From contig NZ_JAQAGZ010000035.1 in NCBI RefSeq assembly GCF_027533625.1, positions 1 through 56,026 of the forward strand: DNA of 56,026 nt, written 5' to 3'. The position numbers and the translations under genes are program-made. Positions 9,326 to 17,853 of the stretch are shown one piece after another. Source of the DNA: Paenibacillus gyeongsangnamensis (lineage in GTDB: Bacteria > Bacillota > Bacilli > Paenibacillales > NBRC-103111). The notes beneath the pieces were generated by a model. That model was not told the origin of the DNA. It saw only the letters and a list, made by a program, of their open reading frames with translations, and made no database searches. Each line of letters starts with the position of its first letter. The stretch's first letter is position 1.

Positions 9326-9341
9326 TTAAAGCGCACTTTAA
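9326..9341 (-). promoter_or_regulatory. MerR-type operator at the alcohol dehydrogenase promoter
   Basis: The dyad TTAAAG-CGCA-CTTTAA lies directly next to a TTGACT box on the minus strand. A TATATG or TATAAT downstream can serve as the -10. The same arms recur before the MerR gene at 9561-9578. Confidence 0.6.
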
Positions 9342-9560
9342 GTCAAGAGTATTTTTTCTTCGACAAATCATGTATAATTAAAAAGACTCCGCCTCTATGG
9401 CCGGTTACCGGTCCAACCAATTTCTATCCAGTGTAGATGTCCTCTTTCATAGTAGCTTCTATGTACGAATCAGATGTACCGCTCCTTCAACGAGCAGTTA
9501 GGCTTTGACCAAGCCAACAGCTTATATGCGATTATCATAGCTAACATTGTTTTAAATTCT

Positions 9561-9578
9561 ATTAAAGCTAACTTTAAT
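9561..9578 (+). promoter_or_regulatory. operator in front of the MerR gene
   Basis: The perfect dyad ATTAAAG-CTAA-CTTTAAT has the same arm sequence and spacing as the site at 9326-9341. It ends 25 bases before the ATG of the regulator, which points to autoregulation. Confidence 0.6.
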
Positions 9579-9603
9579 AATAAGAGTAGAGAGGTTAATA
9601 AAC

Positions 9604-9987
9604 ATGATAAGTATAAAAGAAGTCACTGAGATGACAGGAATATCGGCTTCCACACTTCGATACTATGAAAGTGAACGATTGCTTCCTTATGTAAAGCGTG
9701 ATGAAAATGGAAAACGTCTATATGATCAAGAAGATTTAAATTGGGTTCATTTTATTACCTGTCTTCGATCAACAGGTATGCCAATTGCTCAAATCCAGAA
9801 ATATGTATATTTGTATAAAGAGGGGGATCCCACCATTTCAGAACGTAAAATGATGATGCTTAACCATAAAAAAGAAATTGAGAAGAATATAAAAGATCTT
9901 TACTATAATTTAGATAAAATAAATTATAAATTAGCATTATACGATATCCTTATATCTCAAATGAACAATACAACAATTAAAATTTGA
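9604..9987 (+). CDS. MerR-family regulator (AdhR/NmlR-like)
   Basis: This encodes a 127-residue protein starting with the MerR winged-helix DNA-binding domain (ISIKEVTEMTGISASTLRYY, ENGKRLYDQEDLNWV) and continuing with a dimerising coiled coil (about 80-118). Its size and the LRSTGMPIAQIQKY segment fit aldehyde- or thiol-stress regulators of the AdhR/NmlR group, which activate a neighbouring alcohol dehydrogenase. That matches the divergent zinc dehydrogenase next door. The ribosome-binding site GAGAGG precedes ATG. Base composition is clearly more AT-rich than the neighbours. A shared bidirectional terminator follows. Confidence 0.88.
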   Translation: MISIKEVTEMTGISASTLRYYESERLLPYVKRDENGKRLYDQEDLNWVHFITCLRSTGMPIAQIQKYVYLYKEGDPTISERKMMMLNHKKEIEKNIKDLYYNLDKINYKLALYDILISQMNNTTIKI

Positions 9988-10013
9988 TAAAATAGGCCAA
10001 TATATGTATTGAA

Positions 10014-10047
10014 ATCAGGAGCATAATCTTTATCTTATGCTCCTGAT
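10014..10047. terminator. bidirectional terminator
   Basis: The arms ATCAGGAGCATAA and TTATGCTCCTGAT pair perfectly, with T residues on both outer sides. They separate the convergent MerR and MFS genes. Confidence 0.9.
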
Positions 10048-10054
10048 TTTACTG

Positions 10055-11341
10055 CTACGCATCGAACCCTTCTCCCGCTTGCCGTCGGATGGCGGATGGT
10101 GAAAGCTTCCGGTAACGAAGCAGAAGCATAGCAAAATGGATGAAGAAAATACCTGCGACGAAATAAAAAATGTGAGATATGCCGAAAGCATTGGCGATCA
10201 CTCCTCCAAACAGGGCTCCGCTTACGTTGCCGAGCGAGTTGGCGCTCGACAGGTAGCCGAATACGCTGCCCTGCATCTCAATCGGTGTTAGAGCGCGAAG
10301 TAAAGCACTGATAGCAGGAAGCATGCCGCCGATGCAGAGTCCTGTCAGAAACCGGACGAACAGTAGCAGCCAAACGTTTGTGATCCAAGCCTGCGGAACG
10401 TATAACAGGGACATGAAGAATATCGAGGCTAACAAAATAACAGTGTGCCCGTACCGGTCTCCAAGCTTTCCTAAATATGGCGCCGACAAAATCGTACCTA
10501 GCGCGCTAGCGCCGAAAACAAGGCCACCCATTAATTCGACATGCCGCTCAACATGTAAGCTTTTGACATACAGCGTAATCACAGGCTCGATGCTCAGCAG
10601 GCTGGCGGAAATCAGGTAGGATGAAATGAATAGTATAAATACACTAGGGGAATGTTTGATGACGCCAAGTAGCGTATTTTTACGGGAATCCGTTGGCGCT
10701 GATATGCCTTGAGAAGCATTTCCCGCTTTCCTTCCGAAACGACCGAACAGACTTAATCCTTTACGCGAATATTTCCGCGATTCCGTCACACCTGCGACCA
10801 CCAGTACCGTCGCCAATAGCAAGAGAGAGCCGGTTAAATAAAAGGAGTTGCGTATCCCGTATGTTTCGGCCATCAAACCACCGCATATAGGTCCAAGCAG
10901 TTGACCGCACACGAGGCCCGTTTGCAGCGTACCGAGCGCTTTACCTACGTGTTCCTTCGGCGTCTCGATAGCAATCAACGCGGATGCGGAAGCCCCGAAA
11001 CCGGCCACGCATCCGAATACCATACGGAGAAAAATAAGTTGAAGCGGTGTATGAATGAGTCCCATCGCTATGACGACGATTCCCATGCCGAAGCCGGAGC
11101 GAATCATCATCGTTTTTTGCCCGTGAATGTCCGAGAGACTACCCCAAAGCGGCGAGACCAGCGCAATCATAATATGGTTCGCGGCGAAGACGTATGCAGC
11201 CCATAATGCCGCTTGCTTGATATCGTGAATGCCCAGTTCCTGCATGTATAAAGGAAGAAAAGGAATGATCATGCTCATGCCCACGGAACTAAGGAAGCTC
11301 CCCATCCACAAAATATACAAATTACGCTTCCATAAAGCCAT
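10055..11341 (-). CDS. MFS multidrug-efflux transporter
   Basis: This encodes a 428-residue, twelve-helix major facilitator of the DHA1 drug/proton antiporter type. The loop 2-3 motif appears as SPLWGSLSDIHGQKTMMI, and its repeat in the second half as APYLGKLGDRYGHTVILL. The helix 5 antiporter motif region reads GQLLGPICGGLMAE. It resembles YitG/Blt-like pumps; the substrate cannot be told. GAGGAGAGG lies upstream of ATG. A hairpin with a T run (11385-11432) lies in the 5' region. It is explained as the terminator of the aminotransferase remnant upstream, but could also act as an attenuator. Confidence 0.9.
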   Translation of the reverse strand: MALWKRNLYILWMGSFLSSVGMSMIIPFLPLYMQELGIHDIKQAALWAAYVFAANHIMIALVSPLWGSLSDIHGQKTMMIRSGFGMGIVVIAMGLIHTPLQLIFLRMVFGCVAGFGASASALIAIETPKEHVGKALGTLQTGLVCGQLLGPICGGLMAETYGIRNSFYLTGSLLLLATVLVVAGVTESRKYSRKGLSLFGRFGRKAGNASQGISAPTDSRKNTLLGVIKHSPSVFILFISSYLISASLLSIEPVITLYVKSLHVERHVELMGGLVFGASALGTILSAPYLGKLGDRYGHTVILLASIFFMSLLYVPQAWITNVWLLLFVRFLTGLCIGGMLPAISALLRALTPIEMQGSVFGYLSSANSLGNVSGALFGGVIANAFGISHIFYFVAGIFFIHFAMLLLRYRKLSPSAIRRQAGEGFDA

Positions 11342-11384
11342 TCTTGTACTACCTCTCCTCTTTCATCTGAGTACAAAACGATAA

Positions 11385-11432
11385 AAAGATCGCCTCCCGC
11401 CTTACAAGAAGGCAGAATGATGGGCGATCTTT
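11385..11432 (-). terminator. terminator hairpin upstream of the efflux gene
   Basis: Outer arms AAAGATCGCC and GGCGATCTTT enclose a smaller stem (GCCTT/AAGGC). On the minus strand the hairpin ends in TTTTT. It sits between the aminotransferase remnant and the efflux gene, 43 bases before the latter's ATG. Confidence 0.65.
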
Positions 11433-11452
11433 GCATAAAGAAAATTCTATAC

Positions 11453-11614
11453 CTATTGTATCACTTTTTGAATCACTTGAGCAATATCATGCATATCCCG
11501 CTCTTCGCCCAGTAGTACATTCTGCGGCAGCCATAGAGCCTCATTCTCACAAGTCGCTTCAGCGGCCGGGCATGCATAGGAACGGGTCTCTAGGTAACAC
11601 CTTTGAAATCCGAA
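11453..11614 (-). pseudogene. C-terminal remnant of a DegT/DnrJ/EryC1 aminotransferase
   Basis: The last 53 codons of a PLP-dependent sugar aminotransferase remain on the minus strand. They read ...ACPAAEATCENEALWLPQNV, then LLGEERDMHDIAQVIQKVIQ and a stop, which fits the conserved end of this family. Upstream the frame is closed by TGA and the body of the gene is missing. It presumably once used the hairpin at 11385-11432 as its terminator. Confidence 0.65.
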
Positions 11615-11664
11615 TCAAGCAACTGCTGTACCGCGACTGCGTAGGAAACCAGCTTTTTAATTAA

Positions 11665-11835
11665 ACCGATCGATTTGACGACGATGACTATAATAACATC
11701 GAAGTAACTAATTGAACTTTATTTCAGTACTTATGGACAAAAAGTCCAACTGTTATAATAGGATGTGTTCGAGTATTTATTAATATTGTAGTAGAAGCCT
11801 TTGCAAATAGGCAGCAAACGTTACAATAGGAGGTA
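11665..11835. other. gap before the aldo/keto reductase
   Basis: No gene is seen here. The region is AT-rich and must contain the promoter of the gene at 11839. No clear operator was found. Confidence 0.3.
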
Positions 11836-11838
11836 ATG

Positions 11839-12699
11839 ATGAAGACAATGCAGCAGCGACTACTTGGACCAACCGGACTTTCCGTCGGAATCATCGGAAT
11901 GGGATGTATGCCCTTATCAGTAAATGGGCGTCCATCCGAGGAAGAGGGAATCAAAACCATTCATGCCGCGCTTGAGCAGGGCATCACGCTGTTTGACACG
12001 GCGGACGCTTACTGCCTGAATGCCGGAGAGAACGGACATAACGAACGGCTGCTTTCCAAAGCATTGCGGAATCACCCGGAAGCCATCGTCGCAACAAAAG
12101 GCGGCCATATCCGTCCGGAAGGCCGTTGGGAAACCGACGGACGTCCCGATCATCTGCGCCAAGCGTGCGAAGACAGCTTGCGCGCACTCGGTGTGGAGGC
12201 TATCACACTGTACCAATTTCACCGTCCCGATCCAAAGGTGCCTTTTGCCGAATCCGTCGGCGCTGTTGCCGATTTACAGCGCGAAGGAAAAATCGTTCAC
12301 GTGGGTTTATCAAATGTTTCGGTAGCTCAATTGGAAGAAGCGCGCAATATCGTCAAGGTGGCAAGCGTGCAAAACCGCATGAACCTGTTCGACCACTCCT
12401 CCATGGATGTATTAAAACGTTGTGAAGAGCTCGGAATCGCGTTCCTGCCGTACAGCCCGCTGAACGGAATGGGCAAAGCCGGCGGAATCGGCAGCAACGA
12501 GACGCTTTCGCGCATCGCGGGCGCATATGACGCTTCGCCGCAGCAAATTGCGCTCGCTTGGCTGATCCAGCTGTCCCCGGTTATTCTTCCGATTCCAGGT
12601 GCAAGCAAAATCGCCAACATTGTGAATAGTGCCGGGGCGGCAAAAGTAACGTTGTCCGCCGACGACTTGTCCGTTCTGGGTACAATCGCTTCAGCATAA
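11839..12699 (+). CDS. aldo/keto reductase
   Basis: This encodes about 286 residues with an aldo/keto reductase TIM barrel. The N-terminal signature LGPTGLSVGIIGMGCMPLS, the catalytic Asp/Tyr segment FDTADAY, the Lys region ATKGGH and the His motif YQFHRPD are all present. The C-terminal cofactor segment is LPIPGASKIANI, a family feature for NADPH binding. The start is taken as the second of two adjacent ATGs, because AGGAGG lies 5 bases before it and only 2 before the first. It belongs to the compact bacterial AKR (YdbC-like) group; the substrate is unknown. It is a stand-alone gene. Confidence 0.9.
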   Translation: MKTMQQRLLGPTGLSVGIIGMGCMPLSVNGRPSEEEGIKTIHAALEQGITLFDTADAYCLNAGENGHNERLLSKALRNHPEAIVATKGGHIRPEGRWETDGRPDHLRQACEDSLRALGVEAITLYQFHRPDPKVPFAESVGAVADLQREGKIVHVGLSNVSVAQLEEARNIVKVASVQNRMNLFDHSSMDVLKRCEELGIAFLPYSPLNGMGKAGGIGSNETLSRIAGAYDASPQQIALAWLIQLSPVILPIPGASKIANIVNSAGAAKVTLSADDLSVLGTIASA

Positions 12700-13104
12700 A
12701 GCGGATCGCCGCGCTGATGGCGCAAAATGACACATCGAAAGCGGAATATGAGCGCCAGATTGCCGAGCTCAAAAAGAAATCGTAACTGAATATTTAACCC
12801 TACTGGTAACGTTGTATAGTGTCAATATCCTATGGGCATGGTCGATAGTAATGTGACGGCCATGCTTTTCCCCTCTTTTTTCAATCCAAACATAAAAGTA
12901 TGATAAATTCTTTCTAAACTGGCGGGTGGATATGTTATATATAAAGGATAGTTTGCTGCAATTACTGTTCGCCCTAACCCCCTACATTCGGAAACGGAAT
13001 TAGATTTGTTTAAGTGGAAGCAGTACGAATCAGAGATCATCTTGCACTCCACATTGCGGATGAAAAAAATGTTTCGAATTGAAACACAATTAGCCTTGAA
13101 TTGA
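12700..13104 (+). other. intergenic debris, including an IS6-type transposase remnant
   Basis: At 12,690-12,785 a short frame reads KRIAALMAQNDTSKAEYERQ and ends in TAA; it looks like the coiled-coil tail of a lost protein. At about 12,991-13,104 a frame reads LFKWKQYESEIILH, matching the N-terminus of IS6-family (IS240-like) transposases. It then diverges and stops. No complete gene is present. Confidence 0.45.
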
Positions 13105-13144
13105 AGAGATACATCCTTATATAATAAATTTGCAACGCTTACAA
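13096..13144 (+). promoter_or_regulatory. promoter with a possible CcpA cre site
   Basis: TTGAAT at 13096-13101 and TATAAT at 13120-13125 have an 18-base spacer. Immediately downstream, 13129-13144 read on the minus strand as TTGTAAGCGTTGCAAA, one mismatch from the catabolite-responsive consensus WTGNAANCGNWNNCAW. The position suggests repression of the permease by CcpA. Confidence 0.45.
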
Positions 13145-13201
13145 AAATATTTATGTTGCACAAATGTGGCATTAATGAAAACTATAATAGGAGGCGTACA
13201 A

Positions 13202-14491
13202 ATGAAAGCGCAATCTATTCCTTCAGCCCGTTGGTGGAGAATCATCCCAGTCGCATTTTTAATGTATACGATTGCTTTTATGGATCGGAATAATGTAGGC
13301 TTCGGTTTTGCCGGTATGGAGAAAGATCTCGCAATTAACTCAACCTATGCGGGGCTAGCTGCCGGTATTTTCTTTTTCGGTTACTTATTTTTACAAATTC
13401 CGGGGGCTTATTTGGCGCAAAAATGGAGTGTGAAAAAGTTTATTACGATTGCGCTTCTTGTATGGGGAATCTTTGCTATCGCAACGGGCTTGGTTCAAAA
13501 CTTGACGCAATTATTAATCATTCGCTTTTTGCTAGGTGTAGCCGAAGGCGGAGTTTGGCCAGCAACCTTAGTTTTGCTAAGTAAATGGTTTCCATTGAAG
13601 GAACGCGCTCGCGCCAATTCGTATTGGATGCTTTGTCTTCCCTTTGCCTCGATGGTGATGTCCCCCATTTCAGGATATATTTTAAGTCTCTTTGACTGGC
13701 GTACAATGTTTATTATTGAAGGTCTTCCGCCTTTTATTTGGGCAATCATTTGGTGGTTTTTTATATCAGAAGAGCCAAGTAAGGCAAAATGGATTTCCAA
13801 AGAAGAACGGGAATATATAGAAAATGCTTTGGCAGAAGAAAAACGATTGATGAGTAAACAAGCAAGCAGTTTTAAGGATGTTTTGAAAAATCGCAATGTA
13901 TTGATTCTTGTCGTTGTATATTTTTTAATTCAAATTGGATTTTACGGTTATGGGTTATGGTTACCAACCATTGTGAAAGCGTTATCAGGCGGAAATAATT
14001 TAATGGTCGGCATTATTTCTGCATTGCCGTGGGTTGCTGCGATTTTTGGTCTCATTCTTAATGCCCGTCATTCCGACAAAACAGGCGAGAGAAAAGGACA
14101 TGTTGCTTTTGCCGTTATTGTTGGCGGTTTGTTCTTGCTGCTTTCGGCTTTAATAGGCCAATCCAATCCTGTTTTAGCTATTGTTTTCCTTGTTCTATGT
14201 ATGGGAGTGTTAGATTCTTATAATGGCGTTTTTTGGGCGATACCAGCTAGCTTTTTATCTGAAGAAGCATTAGCGCCAGCGATGGGATTAATCAATTCGA
14301 TTGGTAATTTAGGCGGGTTCTTCGGACCCTTCATAGTCGGATACCTCATCTCTCAAACACACAATACTTTATTTGGCATGATTTTCCTTGTATCTGCTCT
14401 AATCTTGTCAGGTATTCTTGTTTTACAGGTTCGGTATGAAAAACCAAAAGTGCAGCAAAATGAAAATTTAAATATTGCGAAATCTGTGTAA
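13202..14491 (+). CDS. MFS permease, anion:cation symporter (ACS) family
   Basis: This encodes a 429-residue twelve-helix transporter close to hexuronate/glucarate/phthalate permeases. Typical motifs are AFMDRNNVGFGFAGM in helix 1, GVAEGGVWPATLVLLSKWFP in helix 4 and the following R-rich loop, and GLINSIGNLGGFFGPF in helix 10. The likely substrate is an organic or sugar acid taken up with protons. The ATG at 13202 is preferred over an upstream frame because AGGAGG lies 7 bases before it. A promoter with a possible cre site lies upstream and a terminator follows. No catabolic partner is adjacent. Confidence 0.9.
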   Translation: MKAQSIPSARWWRIIPVAFLMYTIAFMDRNNVGFGFAGMEKDLAINSTYAGLAAGIFFFGYLFLQIPGAYLAQKWSVKKFITIALLVWGIFAIATGLVQNLTQLLIIRFLLGVAEGGVWPATLVLLSKWFPLKERARANSYWMLCLPFASMVMSPISGYILSLFDWRTMFIIEGLPPFIWAIIWWFFISEEPSKAKWISKEEREYIENALAEEKRLMSKQASSFKDVLKNRNVLILVVVYFLIQIGFYGYGLWLPTIVKALSGGNNLMVGIISALPWVAAIFGLILNARHSDKTGERKGHVAFAVIVGGLFLLLSALIGQSNPVLAIVFLVLCMGVLDSYNGVFWAIPASFLSEEALAPAMGLINSIGNLGGFFGPFIVGYLISQTHNTLFGMIFLVSALILSGILVLQVRYEKPKVQQNENLNIAKSV

Positions 14492-14519
14492 GCAGCTTGG
14501 AATGCCAATAAAACAGCAT

Positions 14520-14560
14520 AAGGACCGTTTAAGCGTATGGCAGCTAAAAGCGGTCCTTTT
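14520..14560 (+). terminator. terminator of the ACS permease gene
   Basis: The arms AAGGACCG and CGGTCCTT are followed by TT and a pyrimidine-rich stretch, about 30 bases after the stop. Confidence 0.65.
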
Positions 14561-15594
14561 GCTTCTTTCTTGATAAAACCATAGTTGTAGCCCACGCCCA
14601 CGAGTTGCTGCAAAATTCTGCCTTTTGATTTAAGCTTTGTATGATTGCAATATCCACAATACCCGTTCGTTTATCCTTGCCGCCACCAACAATGCCGATA
14701 TTTTTCTTATCGAGATTAAGAAAAGTGCCGAGTCGCTCCCTCCATTGATCCATGAGCTCTCTTCTATGGACTAACACCAAAGTATTTACCTTTCTGGAAG
14801 CAATGATTGAGGCGGCTACTACCGTCTTTCCAAAAGCTGTTGTTGCGGATAAAATCCCCGTGTTGTGCGACAACATGGATCTAGCTGCACCGTCTTGTAA
14901 CATAGAAAGCGTTCCGTTAAAAGCAACATCTATTGTATTCCCTGGATTACGTTCTTCCGAAATAACGGCTTCAATTTGATGAGTTTTCATTAAATCCATC
15001 ATCATCTCAAAACAGCCCCTAGGAATGGCTATATATTGAGCAAAATCCTCATAACATCCAATAACTCTTGGTTTACCATAAGTCGGCAGCCTCATTGCTT
15101 GTGTTTTATAAAAATCCGGATTTTGAAAGACAGCCAAACTTTGAATCCGATGGATGAAAGTCGGCGGTAAAGCCTTTTTTTCGATATAAATCATATTAGA
15201 AATAACGACATTGACTTGGGATGGCAAGGAGTCTGAAATAACGGATGAGTGATCGTTTGATTCAGTTTGTATCCAAGGACTCTCATCAACTTCTTGATCA
15301 TTCCAAGAGTGGATACCAAACGGGGATCCCCCCTTCGTTAGTTCGTAAATTATGCTCTGTACCCGATCTAGAGAAAGCTTTTCTACTCCTGAAAGATAGC
15401 GCCATTGATCATCATAGGGTCGAAATGCTTCATCTACAAATAAACTGTTCCCCTCCCGTCGGGGAATTCCCTGTAAAGGAAGAGCAATCAAATTCCCAAA
15501 GCCACCTTTAGGGAGTGTATCTTGATTTGGAAACAATCTATCATACGACTCTAAAGATATCTGATAACGCCGATCCATAGTCTTTGTTAATATA
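14544..15594 (-). pseudogene. TOTE-type primase-helicase, C-terminal part (interrupted and truncated)
   Basis: Starting right after the insertion point, this segment encodes the second half of the archaeo-eukaryotic-type primase domain (DRLFPNQDTLPKGGFGNLIA, LFVDEAFRPYDDQWRYL). A linker follows, then the first part of a superfamily 2 helicase with Walker A ILSATTAFGKTVVAASI and LVLVHRRELMDQW. The helicase ends soon after IAIIQSLNQKAEF: the DECHH Walker B box is absent and the last residues are unrelated. The N-terminal half of the same gene is at 20170-20590. It is known as a component of TOTE conflict (defence-like) systems. Here it is dead: split by an IS21 element and truncated at both ends. 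Confidence 0.85.
15590..15594. repeat. target-site duplication ATATA (left copy)
   Basis: ATATA here and at 20170-20174 flank the element. Removing the insert and one copy restores the frame ...GSAIL-TKTMDRR... of the primase. Confidence 0.8.
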
Positions 15595-15736
15595 TGTATT
15601 TGTCAATCTAAAAGTTGACCACCTCGCTAATCTAAAAGTTGACCACCCAGGCGTTAAAAATGGGCACCCAAGGGTGCCGGTGGCCTGGGATTAAGCTAAA
15701 CCGAGGGACGGGCAGGATAAAACTAGTTACGATTAC

Positions 15737-15778
15737 GAAAACCGGATTCCCGTGTAGAGAAGAGGGGCCGGTTTTTTC
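15737..15778 (+). terminator. intrinsic terminator inside the element
   Basis: The arms GAAAACCGG and CCGGTTTTTTC form a stem ending in a T run. No complete gene lies directly upstream on the plus strand, so it may insulate the passenger gene from outside transcription. Confidence 0.6.
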
Positions 15779-15907
15779 ATGCAATGAATTGCGTTGCGTA
15801 CGATTTTTTCCGTTTCGTTAGGTGATCCCAACATGTATCCCATGCGAATCTTTGGCTTAGATCATATAATGCGGTATGTTATATGACTTTAAGAGGAGGG
15901 ATACCTC

Positions 15908-17211
15908 ATGGCTGTTTTTGATACTGGACTCATTGATAACACGGGTACTCCCCGAACGACACAGCTTTCCATTCGTTTGGTAAATACCGGTCGTTTCCCC
16001 GCGTTAGCAGGTGTTGAGGTTTATCATGTTGATCCAACCAGTAGTGGATTTAATAGTCAAACCCTTTATGTTGTCAATCTGGTATCTCTATCTCCATTCA
16101 GTACACCTGGTTCTGGTTTTACTTTGGACAATGTTTTTGCCAACGTTGATGTGTTTGGTGTCCGCGTGATCACCAGCGGGCTTGGTGGAAACGATATCGC
16201 GGTTACGGTTTTGAAAAAAGGAGTAACCGGGCAAATTATCGACCCCGTGCTTGAAGGGGAATTTGCTCACATTGCGGAATTACTGTTTGCTTATGTTGCA
16301 AATTTTAGTAATTCTACGGTTTCGGTGATTAACACGGGAACCAATACGATTGTGGCTACGGTGACCTTACCTGCCGGAAGTATTCCTCTCGGAATCGCGA
16401 TCACCCCTGACGGCTCACGCGCCTATGTTGCAAATGGTGGTAATAGTACGGTTACGGTGATAAACACGGGAACCAATACGATTGTGGCTACGGTGACCTT
16501 ACCTGCCGGAAGTGGTCCTGATGCAATCGCGATCACCCCTGACGGCTCACGCGCCTATGTTGCAAATGGTGGTAATAGTACGGTTACGGTGATAAACACG
16601 GGAACCAATACGATTGTGGCTACGGTGACCTTACCTGCCGGAAGCGGTCCTAGTGCAATCGCGATCACCCCTGACGGCTCACGCGCCTATACTGCAAATA
16701 GTGGTAATTCTACGGTTTCGGTGATTAACACGGGAACCAATACGATTGTGGCTACGGTGACCTTACCTGCCGGAAGTATTCCTCTCGGAATCGCGATCAC
16801 CCCTGACGGCTCACGCGCCTATGTTGCAAATAATGGTAATTCTACGTTTCGGTGATTAACACGGGAACCAATACGATTGTGGCAACGGTGACCTTACCTG
16901 CCGGAAGCGGTCCTAGTGCAATCGCGATCACCCCTGACGGCTCACGCGCTTATGTTGCAAATTTTGGTAATGATACGGTTTCGGTGATTAACACGGAAAC
17001 CAATACGGTTATGGCTACAGTGACCTTACCTGCCGGAAGCCAACCTACCGCAATCGCGATCACCCCTGACGGCTCACGCGCTTATGTTGCAAATTTTGGT
17101 AATGCTGCGAATACGGTTTCGGTGATTAACACGGCAAGTAATACAGTTATTGCAACCTTACCGGGTTTTAGACCTACCTTCATTGCAATTACCCCGATTC
17201 TTTTGTTTTAA
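15908..17211 (+). pseudogene. YVTN beta-propeller repeat protein (one frameshift)
   Basis: The first frame (15908-16855) encodes about 120 unique N-terminal residues (MAVFDTGLIDNTGTPRTTQL...) with no signal peptide. Near-identical 44-residue repeats of the form AYVANGGNSTVTVINTGTNT, IVATVTLPAGSGP, AIAITPDGSR follow. About seven 132-bp units run from 16,288 to 17,200. At about 16,845 one G is missing relative to the other units (TCTACGTTTC versus TCTACGGTTTC), so the last three units lie in another frame, ending at 17,211. Such repeats fold as a beta-propeller of the YncE/surface-layer type. AGGAGGG precedes ATG, and an intrinsic terminator follows at 17,343. A slipped base or a sequencing error could explain the shift. 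Confidence 0.85.
16288..17200 (+). repeat. seven tandem 132-bp repeats
   Basis: The units start at TATGTTGCAAAT near 16,292, 16,424, 16,556, 16,688, 16,820, 16,951 and 17,083. The units are so similar at DNA level that recent expansion or gene conversion is likely. The 131-base spacing marks the deletion. Confidence 0.9.
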
Positions 17212-17342
17212 ATGTAAGCCATCGAACCTATGTTTGTTAGGTAAGCGACATCTGTATAAAAAACCTAGATTTCGTGAAGATATCTAGCCCTCTTTTTCAG
17301 AAACTTGCCTATCTATTTCGAGAAATATTAAGAAAAACGAAG

Positions 17343-17384
17343 AACGGCTATTTCGCTTTTGAATGCGAACAGAGCCGTTTTTTT
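17343..17384 (+). terminator. terminator of the YVTN gene
   Basis: The stem AACGGCT/AGCCGTT with a second stem TTCGC/GCGAA inside is followed by seven T residues. Confidence 0.75.
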
Positions 17385-17503
17385 GCCATTGTTCCACGGA
17401 AGAAAAATCGGCTGCCGCGGCGGAATTTGGCCGAATATAAAGCTTGAAAATACAGAGAGTTATAAAGCTAAACGGGTACGATAGTTCAATAAAACAGCGG
17501 CAG

Positions 17504-17645
17504 TTTAGGACTTTATTTTTCGTCCATGTCTGCCGCTGTCCGATTGTTAGGGTCAGTCTAAGACTTTTTTTCTCAAAAGCTAACGTATTCTCCATCTTCA
17601 AGATGGATCTAAGTCAATAATCCCTGTCTAAGACTTTTTCTTCGA
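17504..17645. repeat. three decayed copies of a 19-bp IS-end-like repeat
   Basis: Read on the minus strand, the stretches near 17,504, 17,555 and 17,626 resemble GAAAATAAAGTTTTAGACT, the unit found three times at 54,906-54,965. The outermost copy also shares the flank TTCGAAGAAA (TCCGAAGAAA at 54.9 kb). They may be the end of a different IS group nested here. Open frames across 17,284-17,601 have no recognisable family. Confidence 0.45.
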
Positions 17646-17703
17646 ACAGCCGGTTGCATAAGGCAGTTGCCGGTTGTAACGCTTTAAAAATCAACAACGG
17701 AAG

Positions 17704-17853
17704 TCAGCTTGCGGTACAGATCCAGATTCCCTGTTCCAAGGCATCGCGTTCTGCTTGGAGACGCTGAATTTCACTGCGCAGACGTTCTATGGTAGCCTCC
17801 ATCTCTGCTATTCCCGTCAGTAATTGCTCTATTTTCGTTTCGCTCTTATTCAC
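17704..17853 (-). CDS. small coiled-coil protein downstream of istB
   Basis: A 49-residue frame starts at GTG (17853), overlapping the end of istB, with AAGGAG 7 bases upstream. It reads VNKSETKIEQLLTGIAEMEA and then TIERLRSEIQRLQAERDALE, an almost uninterrupted heptad pattern. The coupled start and ribosome-binding site suggest it is really translated as a third gene of the element. No family was recognised. A regulatory or structural partner of IstB is possible, but this is only inference from position. Confidence 0.55.
   Translation of the reverse strand: MNKSETKIEQLLTGIAEMEATIERLRSEIQRLQAERDALEQGIWICTAS

Noticed and set aside
12822..13172. Minus-strand open frame of 116 codons
   Set aside because: It has no ribosome-binding site or family and overlaps the permease promoter; the plus strand here shows an IS6-like remnant instead.
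16288..17200. CRISPR-like array
   Set aside because: The 132-bp units are coding repeats of a propeller protein, with no spacers.
17284..17601. Minus-strand 105-codon frame
   Set aside because: It has no ribosome-binding site and covers a terminator and IS-end-like repeats.
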